Positions 1 to 11,924 of a stretch of 64,000 bases of DNA are shown here, in pieces (position 1 is the stretch's first letter; the number at the start of each line of letters is the position of its first letter). Origin of the DNA: Cladorhizidae sp. MBARI D1340-BT2 (Eukaryota > Porifera > Demospongiae > Poecilosclerida > Cladorhizidae); NCBI GenBank assembly GCA_028752905.1, contig JAQNBH010000009.1, positions 46,361,165 to 46,425,164 of the forward strand, written 5' to 3'. Below the pieces are notes generated by a model. The model was given only the letters and a program-made list of their open reading frames with translations. It did not search any database and had not been told where the DNA came from. The translations under genes and the position numbers were made by a program.

Positions 1-399
1 ATAAATTATGCAGTTGTCACCCATAGACATTAACTATTCGCAAATAAAATTTTACGAGTGGTTGTGGGCATCATTAAACTGACATATTAAGCTGGCACAT
101 AATCTAAATGGTGTACCATCTAATTCATATGATCATCTGTGTATTTGCAATGAAGATTGAAGCTATTTTGGTCCAGTTGGTGCCTTAGCTTTAGCTATTG
201 TGTTCCTTAGATTATCAAAGTTATTTGAGTTCTCGACTAAGCAAGTCTGCAAGTCTATCTTTATCATAATTCTTCCATAACATCCTGATTGTGACATGCA
301 GCCAGCCTATTCTACTGAAAACAGTGTAATAGGCACCTACTACATGGATGGAATGCTATATGCAAACACATGCAGTGACAAACTTTATCTAATACATAC
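1..399 (-). other. intron 1 of Ig/EGF gene 1 (cut by window edge)
   Basis: This stretch follows the splice donor of the first exon of gene 1. It is nearly identical to the corresponding bases downstream of every other first exon, for example 5632-6028. The rest of gene 1 lies to the left of the window. No further exon is seen here. Confidence 0.6.
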
Positions 400-1144
400 G
401 TATGGCACATGTAGGGCCGATGAAGTTGACTTCACATATGCACTCAAACGACGAGTCTCCAGAGACACAGCGGCCATTATTCTGGCAAGGATTGGAGTTG
501 CACATATCCAGTTGGTGAACATAGAGATAGAAAGGGCGCACAACATAGCCAATGACGTTTGTGGCCTTGCAGAAGTACGTCGCTCCATCCGCAGCAATAA
601 GATCATTGATTGTGAGAGTGCTGGAAACATTCCCACTTTGGGAGTCATCTGTAGTTGTGACTGCAGCTCTATCAGAAGTGATTGGAAGTGAGCCCTTCAG
701 CCAGACTATGGTTGGAGTTGGGATCCCATATGCAGTACATGTAAATGAAGATTGTTCTCCAGAGTTTGCAGTAACATTCTGTTCTCCTTCTTCCAGGATC
801 CTGAGCTCTGTCATTGTCCCATTGTCGACTTTCAGATTGATACTGACATTGAAATCACCAGCAGGGTGACGCACTCTGACTATGTACCTCCCTGCATCAT
901 CAGTGAGAACTAGCAGAATGGAGAGAGATCGACGATCTTCTCCAAAGACCAGCCGACCAGAAGCTTTAATGGGCGAGTTGTAATTATCCTTGTACCAATC
1001 TATGGAGTTGGCCATCACCTCAGGAAATGCTGCTCCAACTGAAATTGTAAGCGTCACATTCTGCCCTATCACAGCTTCTATGGTAGCATTGGAAGTGGAC
1101 ACGGTAGGGCTTACTGCAAGTGTGGAAGACATAGAAATTGCCAT
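400..1144 (-). CDS. Ig-Ig-EGF first exon, gene 1 (partial gene, leader broken)
   Basis: The exon codes two Ig domains and one EGF domain, ending at the donor C|GTATGT (phase 1). A TAG lies just beyond the donor. The leader is damaged: the upstream ATG at 1222 reads only seven codons before TGA at 1199-1201. The hydrophobic stretch that follows is open in the Ig frame but has no ATG, so the first usable ATG (1144) gives a protein without a signal peptide. The ATG at about 1197 opens a hydrophobic leader in another frame that does not join the Ig frame. The gene may be a pseudogene or may use an unseen upstream exon. Downstream exons are outside the window. Confidence 0.6.
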
Positions 1145-2284
1145 TTGAAAGAGAGCAACAAAATAACAACACAGCACAACCCAGACAAGTAAACCACATC
1201 ACTGGTGCAGCTGCACTAGCATAGGACTCAAATGCTATGCACTGTGATAATATTCTGTTCTGTACACATGTTAGAGAAGGTCTGACTTCTTACCCAAGTT
1301 CTTGTTTGTGTCTTGAGGTACCATGTGTGGATATAACATTTACTGTAAATCTGGAATTTTTCATTGTTGATAAATTTTCGCTGTCCTACTGACCTACAAA
1401 AATTAAAAATGGGTAATTATTTAAATGAGAAAATTATGTATTAGCTGGCTCATGCACACATGCAGGTGGGGGGAAGAGAGTAGAAGTGCTGAAAAATATC
1501 TCTCTCTCAAGATATTTGAAGTAGAAGTAAGTGAAGACAGTTTTGACAATTTCCTAGGTAAGTGTCCAATATGGATGGCATCTTTTTTCACCACTAGTTA
1601 CTGCATAGTAATATCTTTGTCAATTGCTCTCTTTCATAATCCCTAAATGGTTGGTTTCCATATAGCTCTATAAACATGATAGCCTCTTTCAAGAATGGCC
1701 TATATAGTAATGTCATCCATAGCTTGTCAACAGGTTTCTCTTCAGGAGTCAATTGCGCATTGTCTCACAGTCAGTCGCACCAGTAAAAAATTATCCGTAG
1801 ATAACGAGTGCTATGTTTTGACACAAAATATTTTCTTACAGATTAATTTTAAACGCGAAGTATTCCACATTTACGGTATTAACTATTGCTAAGCACTGAG
1901 AGTGTATTCACTCCTATATACCACAAACACAAGTTAAGTTGAGGGTCAATTCACTTCTAATTTTGTAATCAAGTTGCAGAAAACGAACACAAATAAAGTA
2001 TTGTTAGTCTTATGAGGTTTCTTTAATAAACACCCCCTCAATCTTGCTCACCCCCAATATAACAGAGACACTATGAACTGGGCCTTGAATAAAGAGTTTG
2101 GGAACCATTGGTATATATACTTGTTAGAAATAAATCCAGATACTAGACAATGGATAACGTTAACAAGCAACAAATGTTAGCGAATTTTATGTTGTACACT
2201 GAATCATATTACTTTCTACCTGCTATGTTCATCCAATAATATGGTAGCTCGTCACGTGTTTAGATAGAGACAGATGTGGTAGCT
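1145..2284. other. intergenic spacer between genes 1 and 2
   Basis: This is the spacer from the poly(A) signal of gene 2 to the start of gene 1. It is conserved in units 1-5 and absent from units 6-8. Gene 1's promoter should lie here, but no core promoter element stands out. Short open frames on the plus strand (for example 1425-1646) are conserved only as part of the whole duplicated DNA. Confidence 0.4.
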
Positions 2285-2290
2285 TTTATT
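2285..2290 (-). terminator. poly(A) signal of gene 2
   Basis: The minus strand reads AATAAA about 68 bases after the stop codon of the membrane exon (2358). The same hexamer at the same spacing follows the membrane exon in units 3, 4 and 5. Confidence 0.65.
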
Positions 2291-2357
2291 GAGTTAGGTG
2301 TACACTCAAACCATAGCATTGCAGCTATGAACCACCTTAAGCCATCTGGTGCAGAGA

Positions 2358-2467
2358 CTATTGAAGTGTCTTATTGCTGACAGACCACAGCCAAGAAAAA
2401 TCGGATGGTATAAGTGGGTAAACCATAGCTGCTAATGCCAGTGTGGCTGAAGCAATGGATACCAAAG
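2358..2467 (-). CDS. membrane-helix terminal exon, gene 2
   Basis: The acceptor is a long pyrimidine tract ending TTTCTCTCAG. It enters in phase 1 and codes 35 residues: a hydrophobic helix of about 20 residues starting ALVSIASATLALAAMVYPLI, then a 15-16 residue tail, then TAG. A GPI signal is a possible alternative reading, but the polar tail after the helix favours a transmembrane segment. Confidence 0.6.
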
Positions 2468-5400
2468 CTGAGAGAAACTGAAAGAAAGTATAGACCACTA
2501 CCATCATGATTCCCTCATCAAAGCAAAAATTGCTACACACCAGGAAATATTAACACAGGAGCTGTTTTCATGTTAACCAAAGATCTTGGTTAGTCTACAA
2601 GAAAACGCTGCCAAGAACTTCAAAAAGACCTCCAAAATAAGTAACTGCCACTAAAATGCGCTCACTAAATATAATTGCTGTTTATCATATTTTTTACAGC
2701 ATACGGTGGACTTGTCAAGAAAGCAACAAAACAAAATTGAGTGGCCCAACTGGTTGTGGCCTGTCAGGTACAGTCTCGTTTTTTTTAATTTATTTTATTT
2801 TTTTACGATTACATTGTTTATAAAATATTATTTGTTCTTATATTTGCATCATCTGAGATTTTATGGCACTATGGATGTTAGTACCAACCAGTTAGTCTGT
2901 AGCAAGAAGCATAGGCCACTTACCTTTCATTACACACTGGCTAACTCTACAGAAATCGTGACTCACCTTGTGCCATGGATTAGATAGCTACAGATATTTT
3001 TTTACATGGAGGTTTAAGAACAGCCTCTGGCAAACCTTAGCTATACATAAAACGGCTTGTAAGCATATTCTGTAGTCAAACAAATAGCCATTGCTGCCTA
3101 CACGGATAATAAGAAGCCTTATATGTAGGCTTGCAATGCTACATAATGATGTTACTGAGCCTATTTATAGGTGTTTAATTAGCAAGCCAACAAAATACTG
3201 ACGTATTTTAACGTACAACATACACGGAACATAGTTTAACTTTCTGCACAAAATGTCTCCTAATAAGGTACAAGCTAACCTGTAACAGAGAGTTCTGTAG
3301 TGGAGTTGATTGAAAACAGTCCATTCCTGACAGTGCAGGTGTAAGTTCCAGAGTCAGTTGCTTGCAGGCCACAAAGTTGAAGGAAAGTTAGTTTGAACTG
3401 TCCTCCACCACGAGCTAAGATTTCCTCATAGATTGAAACTAGAGTAGAGTTGGAAATAACCTGGCCATCTCTGCTCCAAGTGATGTCTACACCAGGCTGA
3501 CCAAATCCCACGCATACAAGCAGAGAAGTCTCTCCTGCTCTCACAGAAGAATTGTTGGAAATAACTGTTAACTCTAACAGCGAAGCAGCTAATATGGAGA
3601 GAAAAAAGAGGTAGTGTGCATGGGATCACAATTGCATCAAGGTAAACACTGATTTCAACAAAAGCTGTCCAATTTTGCTCATCACAAGTTAGCAACATGA
3701 ACACAACCGAGTGATAATTGTAAGCCGATACACTCAAAAACAAGACATCAGTCACAAGAAATATAAACAATGAACCACTTTGTTAAACATCATTTCTTTA
3801 TTACTTGATTACTATTGCATACAGCTATATAGATGTAAAGGAAAACTTGGTATTTCCACATAACTCCCATGGTATAAGACTAGAGGCAGTGATGAAGAGA
3901 AGGGGGAAAACTTTAAAAGAAAATTAGTGTAAGTTTGCCAAATTCTTGGACTTGTCATAGCACCAGGATTCACTGGCCCATACAGAACCCGAACCTAAAA
4001 TAGAGATGAAATCACCAATTGGAATTACATAACTGAGGCGGTTAAATCAGCTGGGGAAATTCTCCAGGAATCTAGCAGAATTTACAGACCATTATGAGTT
4101 CAAATATTCATGGAGTTGGAGACTTCTCTATGAGAAAAATTTGCAAACATCAAATTGGAACTAGTCAAACCAACCACCCTCGGTGTCCAGAGAAGCCTCA
4201 TCATATGTGCTGGGAACTGTCTGTTGCCAACCGATCAAGGTTCTTGGAGACCAGTATATAGCCTTTGCATCTTGATATATAACAGACACTGAATGAAATT
4301 ATGTTAAAATTGAAAAGGAGGCTAGTCACAACTTGAGCTTGTGAACAATTCACTCGTAAATCCTCAACAGGGAGTTTACTGTTGAAACAGATCATAAACC
4401 ACTTGTCCCTCTGCTAGAGCTGAAGAACTTTGATAGTCTTAGACCGAGAATCTTGAGATTCAACTATTAGTGGATTGATCCATCTACATAATCATTCGTA
4501 TTCCAGGAAAGGACCTAAACACAGCAGACATTTTGTTATAAAGAAACCATCTTATATCCCAGAAGTGACACAACAACGATGCGCAAGAAGCTAAACATAT
4601 GGTGCAAGTCATCATTAACGATCTTCCAGAAAGTAAGGAGCAATAATTGTTCCTCCACAGTGATCGACCAGTGTGGACTTGGGTGGCAAGACAAAGGTCA
4701 ATGCATTAACACTGCCCTCAAATTGTAGTGGTCAGAACTTGGCAAGAAATAGGATGCATGGTGGGTAATCAGGGTATAGAGCAGTGCTGACTGTTAGCTT
4801 GAAGCAACATGGACATGGCGCCAATATATCTTCCACAAGATCATAAGCCAGGGATTGGAATCAAGCATGATAATGACCAAGCCCAGACTCGCAATTGGGA
4901 ACACTGGGCAGTTCCTGGTGGGCAAGTGATTAAAATTGACAGATGTCTCAATTAATGGGCATTTGCCTAAAATAATGAATGGGCTGGTGCCTAAAATAAT
5001 GGGCCGGTGCCTAAATTAATGGGCCGCTGCCTAAAATAATGGGCTGGTGCCTAAAATATTGGGCCACTGCCTAAAAGAATGGGCCTGTGCAAGAATGGGC
5101 TGGTGCCTAAAATAATGGGCTGGTGCCTAAATTAATGGCTGCTGCCTAAAATAATGGGCTGGTGCCTAAAATAATGGGCCGGTAACTAAAATAATGGGCC
5201 GGTGCCTAAAATAATGGGCCAGTGCCTAAAATAATGGGCCAGTGCCTAAAAATTTGGGACAGTGCCAAAAATAATTGGCCGGTGCATTGACCAAACGAAA
5301 ATATTACACTTGGCCATTAAATCCCCAGAGCTCGTTTGATGCCATTCCACTTTCAAGGTCAGTTAATGCTTAAGAATGAACTGCAAAAAATACAGCCGAC

Positions 5401-6773
5401 TCAAAGCAACCCCATCATTAAGCATAATCACTTGCTAAGTTGTTCACACATGCGCGTCAGGTTAATCTAAAATAGTGTCAAATCCCCATGCAGACTACTT
5501 TTGCTACAGCATAACTATTGTAAACGTAAAACTAACATGATTACACTGTATTTCATTAGCGAATTTAGAACTTGTGGTTGCTGACAAATAAAAATCTACT
5601 ACCAATATTATCAAATTATAAAAATGGCCATAAATTATGCAGTTGTCACCCTTAGACATTAACTATTCGCAAATAAAATCTTACGAGTGGTTGTGGGCAT
5701 CATTAAACTGACATATTAAACTGGCATATAATCTAAATGGTGCACCATCTAATTCATATGATCATCTGTGTATTTGCAATGAAGATTGAAGCTATTTTGG
5801 TCCAGTTGGTGCCTTAGCTTTAGCTATTGTGTTCCTTAGATTATCAAAGTTATTTGAGTTCTCGACTAAGCAAGTCTTCAAATCTATCTTTATCATAATT
5901 CTTCCATAACATCCTGATTGTGGCATGCAGCCAGCCTATTCTACTGAAAACAGTGTAATAGGCACCTACTACATGGATGGAATGCTATATGCAAACACAT
6001 GCAGTGACAAACTTTATCTAATACATACGTATGGCACATGTAGGGCCGATGAAGTTGACTTCACATATGCACTCAAACGACGAGTCTCCAGAGATACAGC
6101 GGCCATTATTCTGGCAAGGATTGGAGTTGCACATATCCAGTTGGTGAACATAGAGATAGAAAGGGCGCACAACATAACCAATGACGTTTGTGGCCTTGCA
6201 GAAGTACGTCGCTCCATCCGCAGCAATAAGATCATTGATTGTGAGAGTGCTGGAAACATTCCCACTTTGGGAGTCATCTGTAGTTGTGACTGCAGCTCTA
6301 TCAGAAGTGATTGGAAGTGAGCCCTTCAGCCAGACTATGGTTGGAGTTGGGATCCCATATGCAGTACATGTAAATGAAGATTGTTCTCCAGAGTTTGCAG
6401 TAACATTCTGTTCTCCTTCTTCCAGGATCCTGAGCTCTGTCATTGTCCCATTGTCGACTTTCAGATTGATACTGACATTGAAATCACCAGCAGGGTGACG
6501 CACTCTGACTATGTACCTCCCTGCATCATCAGTGAGAACTAGCAGAATGGAGAGAGATCGACGATCTTCTCCAAAGACCAGCCGACCAGAAGCTTTAATG
6601 GGCGAGTTGTAATTATCCTTGTACCAATCTATGGAGTTGGCCATCACCTCAGGAAATGCTGCTCCAACTGAAATTGTAAGCGTCACATTCTGCCCTATCA
6701 CAGCTTCTATGGTAGCATTGGAAGTGGACACGGTAGGGCTTACTGCAAGTGTGGAAGACATAGAAATTGCCAT
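2358..6773 (-). CDS. Ig/EGF membrane protein gene 2 (Ig-Ig-EGF-Ig-TM, leader broken)
   Basis: Exons in transcript order are 6773-6029 (Ig, Ig, EGF), 3588-3280 (Ig) and 2467-2358 (membrane helix, stop). The junctions are all phase 1 and total 388 codons including the stop. The second single-Ig exon found in genes 4-8 is missing because about 2.6 kb has been deleted. As that exon is phase-symmetric, the frame survives. The upstream leader ATG (6851) runs into TGA at 6828-6830, as in gene 1, so the product would lack a signal peptide if it starts at 6773. The predicted product is an adhesion or recognition protein with a very short tail. Its function is unknown. Confidence 0.55.
3280..3588 (-). 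CDS. single-Ig exon (type a), gene 2
   Basis: This is a phase 1-1 exon of 309 bases. The acceptor follows a pyrimidine tract (ends CATATTAG) and the donor is ACAG|GTTAGC. The Ig core is visible as LLVC, ITW and DSGTYTC, with one extra cysteine (LQLC) before the last. It contains NSS and NST glycosylation sequons. Confidence 0.75.
3985..4642 (+). pseudogene. Ty3/Gypsy pol relic (end of RT to RNase H), antisense in intron 1 of gene 2
   Basis: Plus-strand frames, broken by stops and frameshifts, recall the stretch of Ty3/Gypsy polymerase after the RT core. They show a GKFSRNLAEL-like connection segment, a WRPV block, an LTDTE-like block, ETDHKPLV at about 4384-4407 and a PGKDLNTAD-like block near 4505-4530. 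It is decayed and not functional. The same relic sits in intron 1 of genes 3 to 8. Confidence 0.6.
4950..5286. repeat. 20-base minisatellite, about 17 units
   Basis: The unit is close to GGGCCGGTGCCTAAAATAAT, with small changes between copies. This is the longest of the seven arrays in the window; the others have about 10-12 units. It lies in intron 1 of gene 2. Confidence 0.9.
6029..6773 (-). CDS. Ig-Ig-EGF first exon, gene 2
   Basis: It is nearly identical to the gene 1 exon (one V to I change in the EGF loop and one A to V antisense-visible change). The leader has the same TGA defect, here in the context CAATGATG. The donor is C|GTATGT at 6029/6028. Confidence 0.65.
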
Positions 6774-6851
6774 TTGAAAGAGAGCAACAAAATAACAACA
6801 CAGCACAACCCAGACAAGTAAACCACATCATTGGTGCAGCTGCACTAGCAT

Positions 6852-7909
6852 AGGACTCAAATGCTATGCACTGTGATAATATTCTGTTCTGTACACATGT
6901 TAGAGAAGGTCTGACTTCTTACCCAAGTTCTTGTTTGTGTCTTGAGGTACCATGTGTGGATATAACATTTACTGTAAATCTGGAATTTTTCATTGTTGAT
7001 AAATTTTCGCTGTCCTACTGACCTACAAAAATTAAAAATGGGTAATTATTTAAATGAGAAAATTATGTATTAGCTGGCTCATGCACACATGCAGGTGGGG
7101 GGAAGAGAGTAGAAGTGCTGAAAAATATCTCTCTCTCAAGATATTTGAAGTAGAAGTAAGTGAAGACAGTTTTGACAATTTCCTAGGTAAGTGTCCAATA
7201 TGGATGGCATCTTTTTTCACCACTAGTTACTGCATAGTAATATCTTTGTCAATTGCTCTCTTTCATAATCCCTAAATGGTTGGTTTCCATATAGCTCTAT
7301 AAACATGATAGCCTCTTTCAAGAATGGCCTAGTAATGTCATCCATAGCTTGTCAACAGGTTTCTCTTCAGGAGTCAATTGCGCATTGTCTCACAGTCAGT
7401 CGCACCAGTAAAAAATTATCCGTAGATAACGAGTGCTATGTTTTGACACAAAATATTTTCTTACAGATTAATTTTAAACGCGAAGTATTCCACATTTACG
7501 GTATTAACTATTGCTAAGCACTGAGAGTGTATTCACTCCTATATACCACAAACACAAGTTAAGTTGAGGGTCAATTCACTTCTAATTTTGTAATCAAGTT
7601 GCAGAAAACGAACACAAATAAAGTATTGTTAGTCTTATGAGGTTTCTTTAATAAACACCCCCTCAATCTTGCTCACCCCCAATATAACAGAGACACTATG
7701 AACTGGGCCTTGAATAAAGAGTTTGGGAACCACTGGTATATATACTTGTTAGAAATAAATCCAGATACTAGACAATGGATAACGTTAACAAGCAACAAAT
7801 GTTAGCGAATTTTATGTTGTACACTGAATCATATTACTTTCTACCTGCTATGTTCATCCAATAATATGGTAGCTCGTCACGTGTTTAGATAGAGACAGAT
7901 GTGGTAGCT
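6852..7909. other. intergenic spacer between genes 2 and 3
   Basis: This is the counterpart of 1223-2284. No gene is supported. It should hold the promoter of gene 2. Confidence 0.4.
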
Positions 7910-7915
7910 TTTATT
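7910..7915 (-). terminator. poly(A) signal of gene 3
   Basis: AATAAA on the minus strand, 68 bases after the stop codon at 7983. Confidence 0.65.
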
Positions 7916-7982
7916 GAGTTAGGTGTACACTCAAACCATAGCATTGCAGCTATGAACCACCTTAAGCCATCTGGTGCAGAGA

Positions 7983-8092
7983 CTATTGAAGTGTCTTATT
8001 GCTGACAGACCACAGCCAAGAAAAATCGGATGGTATAAGTGGGTAAACCATAGCTGCTAATGCCAGTGTGGCTGAAGCAATGGATACCAAAG
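7983..8092 (-). CDS. membrane-helix terminal exon, gene 3
   Basis: It is identical in coding to the gene 2 exon and uses the same TTTCTCTCAG acceptor. Confidence 0.6.
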
Positions 8093-11000
8093 CTGAGAGA
8101 AACTGAAAGAAAGTATAGACCACTACCATCATGATTCCCTCATCAAAGCAAAAATTGCTACACACCAGGAAATATTAACACAGGAGCTGTTTTCATGTTA
8201 ACCAAAGATCTTGGTTAGTCTACAAGAAAACGCTGCCAAGAACTTCAAAAAGACCTCCAAAATAAGTAACTGCCACTAAAATGCGCTCACTAAATATAAT
8301 TGCTGTTTATCATATTTTTTACAGCATACGGTGGACTTGTCAAGAAAGCAACAAAACAAAAATGAGTGGCCCAACTGGTTGTGGCCTGTCAGGTACAGTC
8401 TCGTTTTTTTTAATTTTTTTTTTTTTTTTACGATTACATTGTTTATAAAATATTATTTGTTCTTATATTTGCATCATCTGAGATTTTATGGCACTATGGA
8501 TGTTAGTACCAACCAGTTAGTCTGTAGCAAGAAGCATAGGCCACTTACCTTTCATTACACACTGGCTAACTCTACAGAAATCGTGACTCACCTTGTGCCA
8601 TGGATTAGATAGCTACAGATATTTTTTTACATGGAGGTTTAAGAACAGCCTCTGGCAAACCTTAGCTATACATAAAACGGCTTGTAAGCATGTTCTGTAG
8701 TCAAACAAATAGCCATTGCTGCCTACACGGATAATAAGAAGCCTTATATGTAGGCTTGCAATGCTACATAATGATGTTACTGAGCCTATTTATAGGTGTT
8801 TAATTAGCAAGCCAACAAAATACTGACGTATTTTAACGTACAACATACACGGAACATAGTTTAACTTTCTGCACAAAATGTCTCCTAATAAGGTACAAGC
8901 TAACCTGTAACAGAGAGTTCTGTAGTGGAGTTGATTGAAAACAGTCCATTCCTGACAGTGCAGGTGTAAGTTCCAGAGTCAGTTGCTTGCAGGCCACAAA
9001 GTTGAAGGAAAGTTAGTTTGAACTGTCCTCCACCACGAGCTAAGATTTCCTCATAGATTGAAACTAGAGTAGAGTTGGAAATAACCTGGCCATCTCTGCT
9101 CCAAGTGATGTCTACACCAGGCTGACCAAATCCCACGCATACAAGCAGAGAAGTCTCTCCTGCTCTCACAGAAGAATTGTTGGAAATAACTGTTAACTCT
9201 AACAGCGAAGCAGCTAATATGGAGAGAAAAAAGAGGTAGTGTGCATGGGATCACAATTGCATCAAGGTAAACACTGATTTCAACAAAAGCTGTCCAATTT
9301 TGCTCATCACAATTTAACAACATGAGCACAACTGAGTGATAATTGTAGTAAAGGAAAACTTGGTATTTCCGCATAACCCACTAATCTTTGACAAGGACAA
9401 AGAAGAACATGGTATAAGACTAGAGGGAGTGATAAAGAGGAGGGGGAAAACTTTCAAAGAAAATATTGAAATTTTGGACTTGTCATAGCACCAGGATTCA
9501 CTGGCCCATACAGAACCCGAACCTAAAATAATGATGAAATCACCAATTGGAATTACATAACTGAGGTGGTTGGGGAAATTCTCCAGGAATCTGGCAGAAT
9601 TGACAGACCATTATGGGTTCAAATATTCATGGAGTTGGAGACTTCTCTATGAGAAAAATTTGCAAACATCAAATTGGAACTAGTCAAACCAACCACCCTC
9701 GGTGTCCAGAGAAGCCTCATCATATGTGCTGGGAACTGTCTGTTGCCAACCGATCAAGGTTCTTGGAGACCAGTATATAGCCTTTGCATCTTGATATATA
9801 ACAGACACTGAATGAAATTATGTTAAAATTGAAAAGGAGGCTAGTCACAACTTGAGCTTGTGAACAATTCACTCGTAAATCCTCAACAGGGAGTTTACTG
9901 TTGAAACAGATCATAAACCACTTGTCCCTCTGCTAGAGCTGAAGAACTTTGATAGTCTTAGACCGAGAATCTTGAGATTCAACTATTAGTGGATTGATCC
10001 ATCTACATAATCATTCGTATCCCAGGAAAGGACCTAAACACAGCAGACATTTTGTATAAGAAACCATCTTATATCCCAGAAGTGACACAACAACAATGCG
10101 CAAGAAGCTAAACATTTGGTGCAAGTCATCATTAACGAACTTCCAGAAAGTAAGGAGCAATAATTGTTCCCCCACAGTGATCGACTAGTGTGGACTTGGG
10201 TGGCAAGACAAAGGTCAATGCATTAACACTGCCCTCAAATTGTAGTGGTCAGCACAAAGTGAACTTGGCAAGAAATAGGATGTATGGTGGGTAATCAGGG
10301 TATAGAGCAGTGCTGACTGTTAACTTGAAGCAACATGGACATGGCGCCATTTTATCTTCCTCAAGATCATAAGCCAGGGATTGGAATCAAGCATGATAAT
10401 GACCAAGCCAAGACTCGCAATTGGGAACACTGGGCAGTTCCTGGTGGGCAAGTGATTAAAATGGACAGATGTCTAAATTAATGGGCCGGCGCCTAAAATA
10501 ATGAATGGGCTGGTGCCTAAAATAATGGGCTGGTGCCTAAATTAATGGGCTGCTGCCTAAAATAATGGGCCGGTGCCTAAATTAATGGGCCGCTGCCTAA
10601 AATAATGGACCTGTGCCTAAAATAATGGGCCGGTGCCTAAAATAATGGGCCACTGCCTAAAATAACAACTACCAATATTATCAAATTATAAAAATTACCA
10701 TAAATTATGCAGTTGTCACCCGTAGACATTAACTATTCGCAAATAAAATCTTACGAGTGGTTGTGGGCATCATTAAACTGACATATTAAACTGGCACATA
10801 ATCTAAATGGTGTACCATCTAATTCATATGATCATCTGTGTATTTGCAATGAAGATTGAAGCTATTTTGGTCCAGTTGGTGCCTTAGCTTTAGCTATTGT
10901 GTTCCTTAGATTATCAAAGTTATTCGAGTTCTCGACTAAGCAAGTCTGCAAGTCTATCTTTATCATAATTCTTCCATAACATCCTGATTGTGACATGCAG

Positions 11001-11924
11001 CCAGCCTATTCTACTGAAAACAGTGTAATAGGCACCTACTACATTGATGGAATGCTATATGCAAACACATGCAGTGACAAACTTTATCTAATACATACGT
11101 ATGGCACATGTAGGGCCGATGAAGTTGACTTCACATATGCACTCAAACGACAAGTCTCCAGAGACACAGCGGCCATTATTCTGGCAAGGATTCGAGTTGC
11201 ACATATCCAGTTGCTGAACATAGAGATAGAAAGGGCGCACAACATAGCCAATGACGTTTGTGGCCTTGCAGAAGTACGTCGCTCCATCCGCAGCAATAAG
11301 ATCATTGATTGTGAGAGTGCTGGAAACATTCCCACTTTGGGAGTCATCTGTAGTTGTGACTGCAGCTCTATCAGAAGTGATTGGAAGTGAGCCCTTCAGC
11401 CAGACTATGGTTGGAGTTGGGATCCCATATGCAGTACATGTAAATGAAGATTGTTCTCCAGAGTTTGCAGTAACATTCTGTTCTCCTTCTTCCAGGATCC
11501 TGAGCTCTGTCATTGTCCCATTGTCGACTTTCAGATTGATACTGACATTGAAATCACCAGCAGGGTGACGCACTCTGACTATGTACCTCCCTGCATCATC
11601 AGCGAGAACTAGCAGAATGGAGAGAGAGCGACGATCATCTCCAAAGACCAGCCGACCAGAAGCTTTAATGGGCGAATTGTAATTATCCTTGTACCAATCT
11701 ATGGAGCTGGCCATCACCTCAGGAAATGCTGCTCCAACTGAAATTGTAAGCGTCACATTCTGCCCTATCACAGCTTCTATGGTAGCATTGGAAGTGGACA
11801 CGGTAGGGCCTACTGCAAGTGTGGAAGACATAGTATTGCCATTTGAAAGAGAGCAACAAAATAACAACACAGCACAACCCAGACGAGTAAACCACATAAT
11901 TTGTTGGTGCAGCTGCACTAGCAT
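7983..11924 (-). CDS. Ig/EGF membrane protein gene 3 (SP-Ig-Ig-EGF-Ig-TM)
   Basis: Exons are 11924-11099, 9213-8905 and 8092-7983, all joined in phase 1, for 414 codons plus stop. This is a short isoform architecture: the leader is intact, but the second single-Ig exon has been deleted as in gene 2. The leader from ATG 11924 is open straight into Ig1. It should be a type I membrane protein with a tail of about 16 residues and no recognisable ITAM, ITIM or kinase. Its neighbours are near-identical paralogues head to tail. Confidence 0.65.
8905..9213 (-). CDS. single-Ig exon (type a), gene 3
   Basis: Same 309-base phase 1-1 exon and same protein as in gene 2. The intron just before it differs from gene 2 (altered bases about 9300-9480). 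Confidence 0.75.
9518..10158 (+). pseudogene. Ty3/Gypsy pol relic in intron 1 of gene 3
   Basis: This is the paralogous copy of the relic at 3985-4642, with the same order of blocks and scattered indels. Confidence 0.55.
10474..10665. repeat. 20-base minisatellite, about 9-10 units
   Basis: Same family as 4950-5286, but contracted and with a different order of unit variants. Confidence 0.9.
11099..11924 (-). CDS. SP-Ig-Ig-EGF first exon, gene 3
   Basis: It codes 275 codons plus one base. Residues 1 to about 33 are a leader with the hydrophobic core CAVLLFCC. Ig1 (about 45-133) keeps W77 but has Ile61 and Val116 where the two core cysteines belong. Ig2 (about 141-237) has C163, W175 and C219. 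The EGF (241-273) has all six cysteines. ATG 11924 was chosen because TAG stops the frame a few codons upstream. Confidence 0.75.

Noticed and set aside
296..691. 131-codon plus-strand frame repeated opposite each EGF/Ig2 region
   Set aside because: It is the antisense shadow of the first exon. It is conserved only because the whole unit is duplicated, and the minus frame shows clear Ig and EGF motifs.
2358..2540. Longer form of the membrane exon starting MCSN
   Set aside because: The preceding AG leaves phase 2. Only the TTTCTCTCAG acceptor keeps phase 1 with all upstream exons.
3960..4000. Apparent hidden minus-strand exon VRVLYGPVNPGAMTS after TTTTAG
   Set aside because: The reading resembles an Ig linker, but no donor follows, and the plus strand immediately continues into the Ty3/Gypsy relic.
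4201..4395. 64-codon minus frame conserved in several units
   Set aside because: It lies opposite the retroelement relic, has no leader or domain, and is disrupted in other units.
4950..5286. CRISPR-like array
   Set aside because: Units are contiguous with no unique spacers, and the context is eukaryotic introns. It is a minisatellite.
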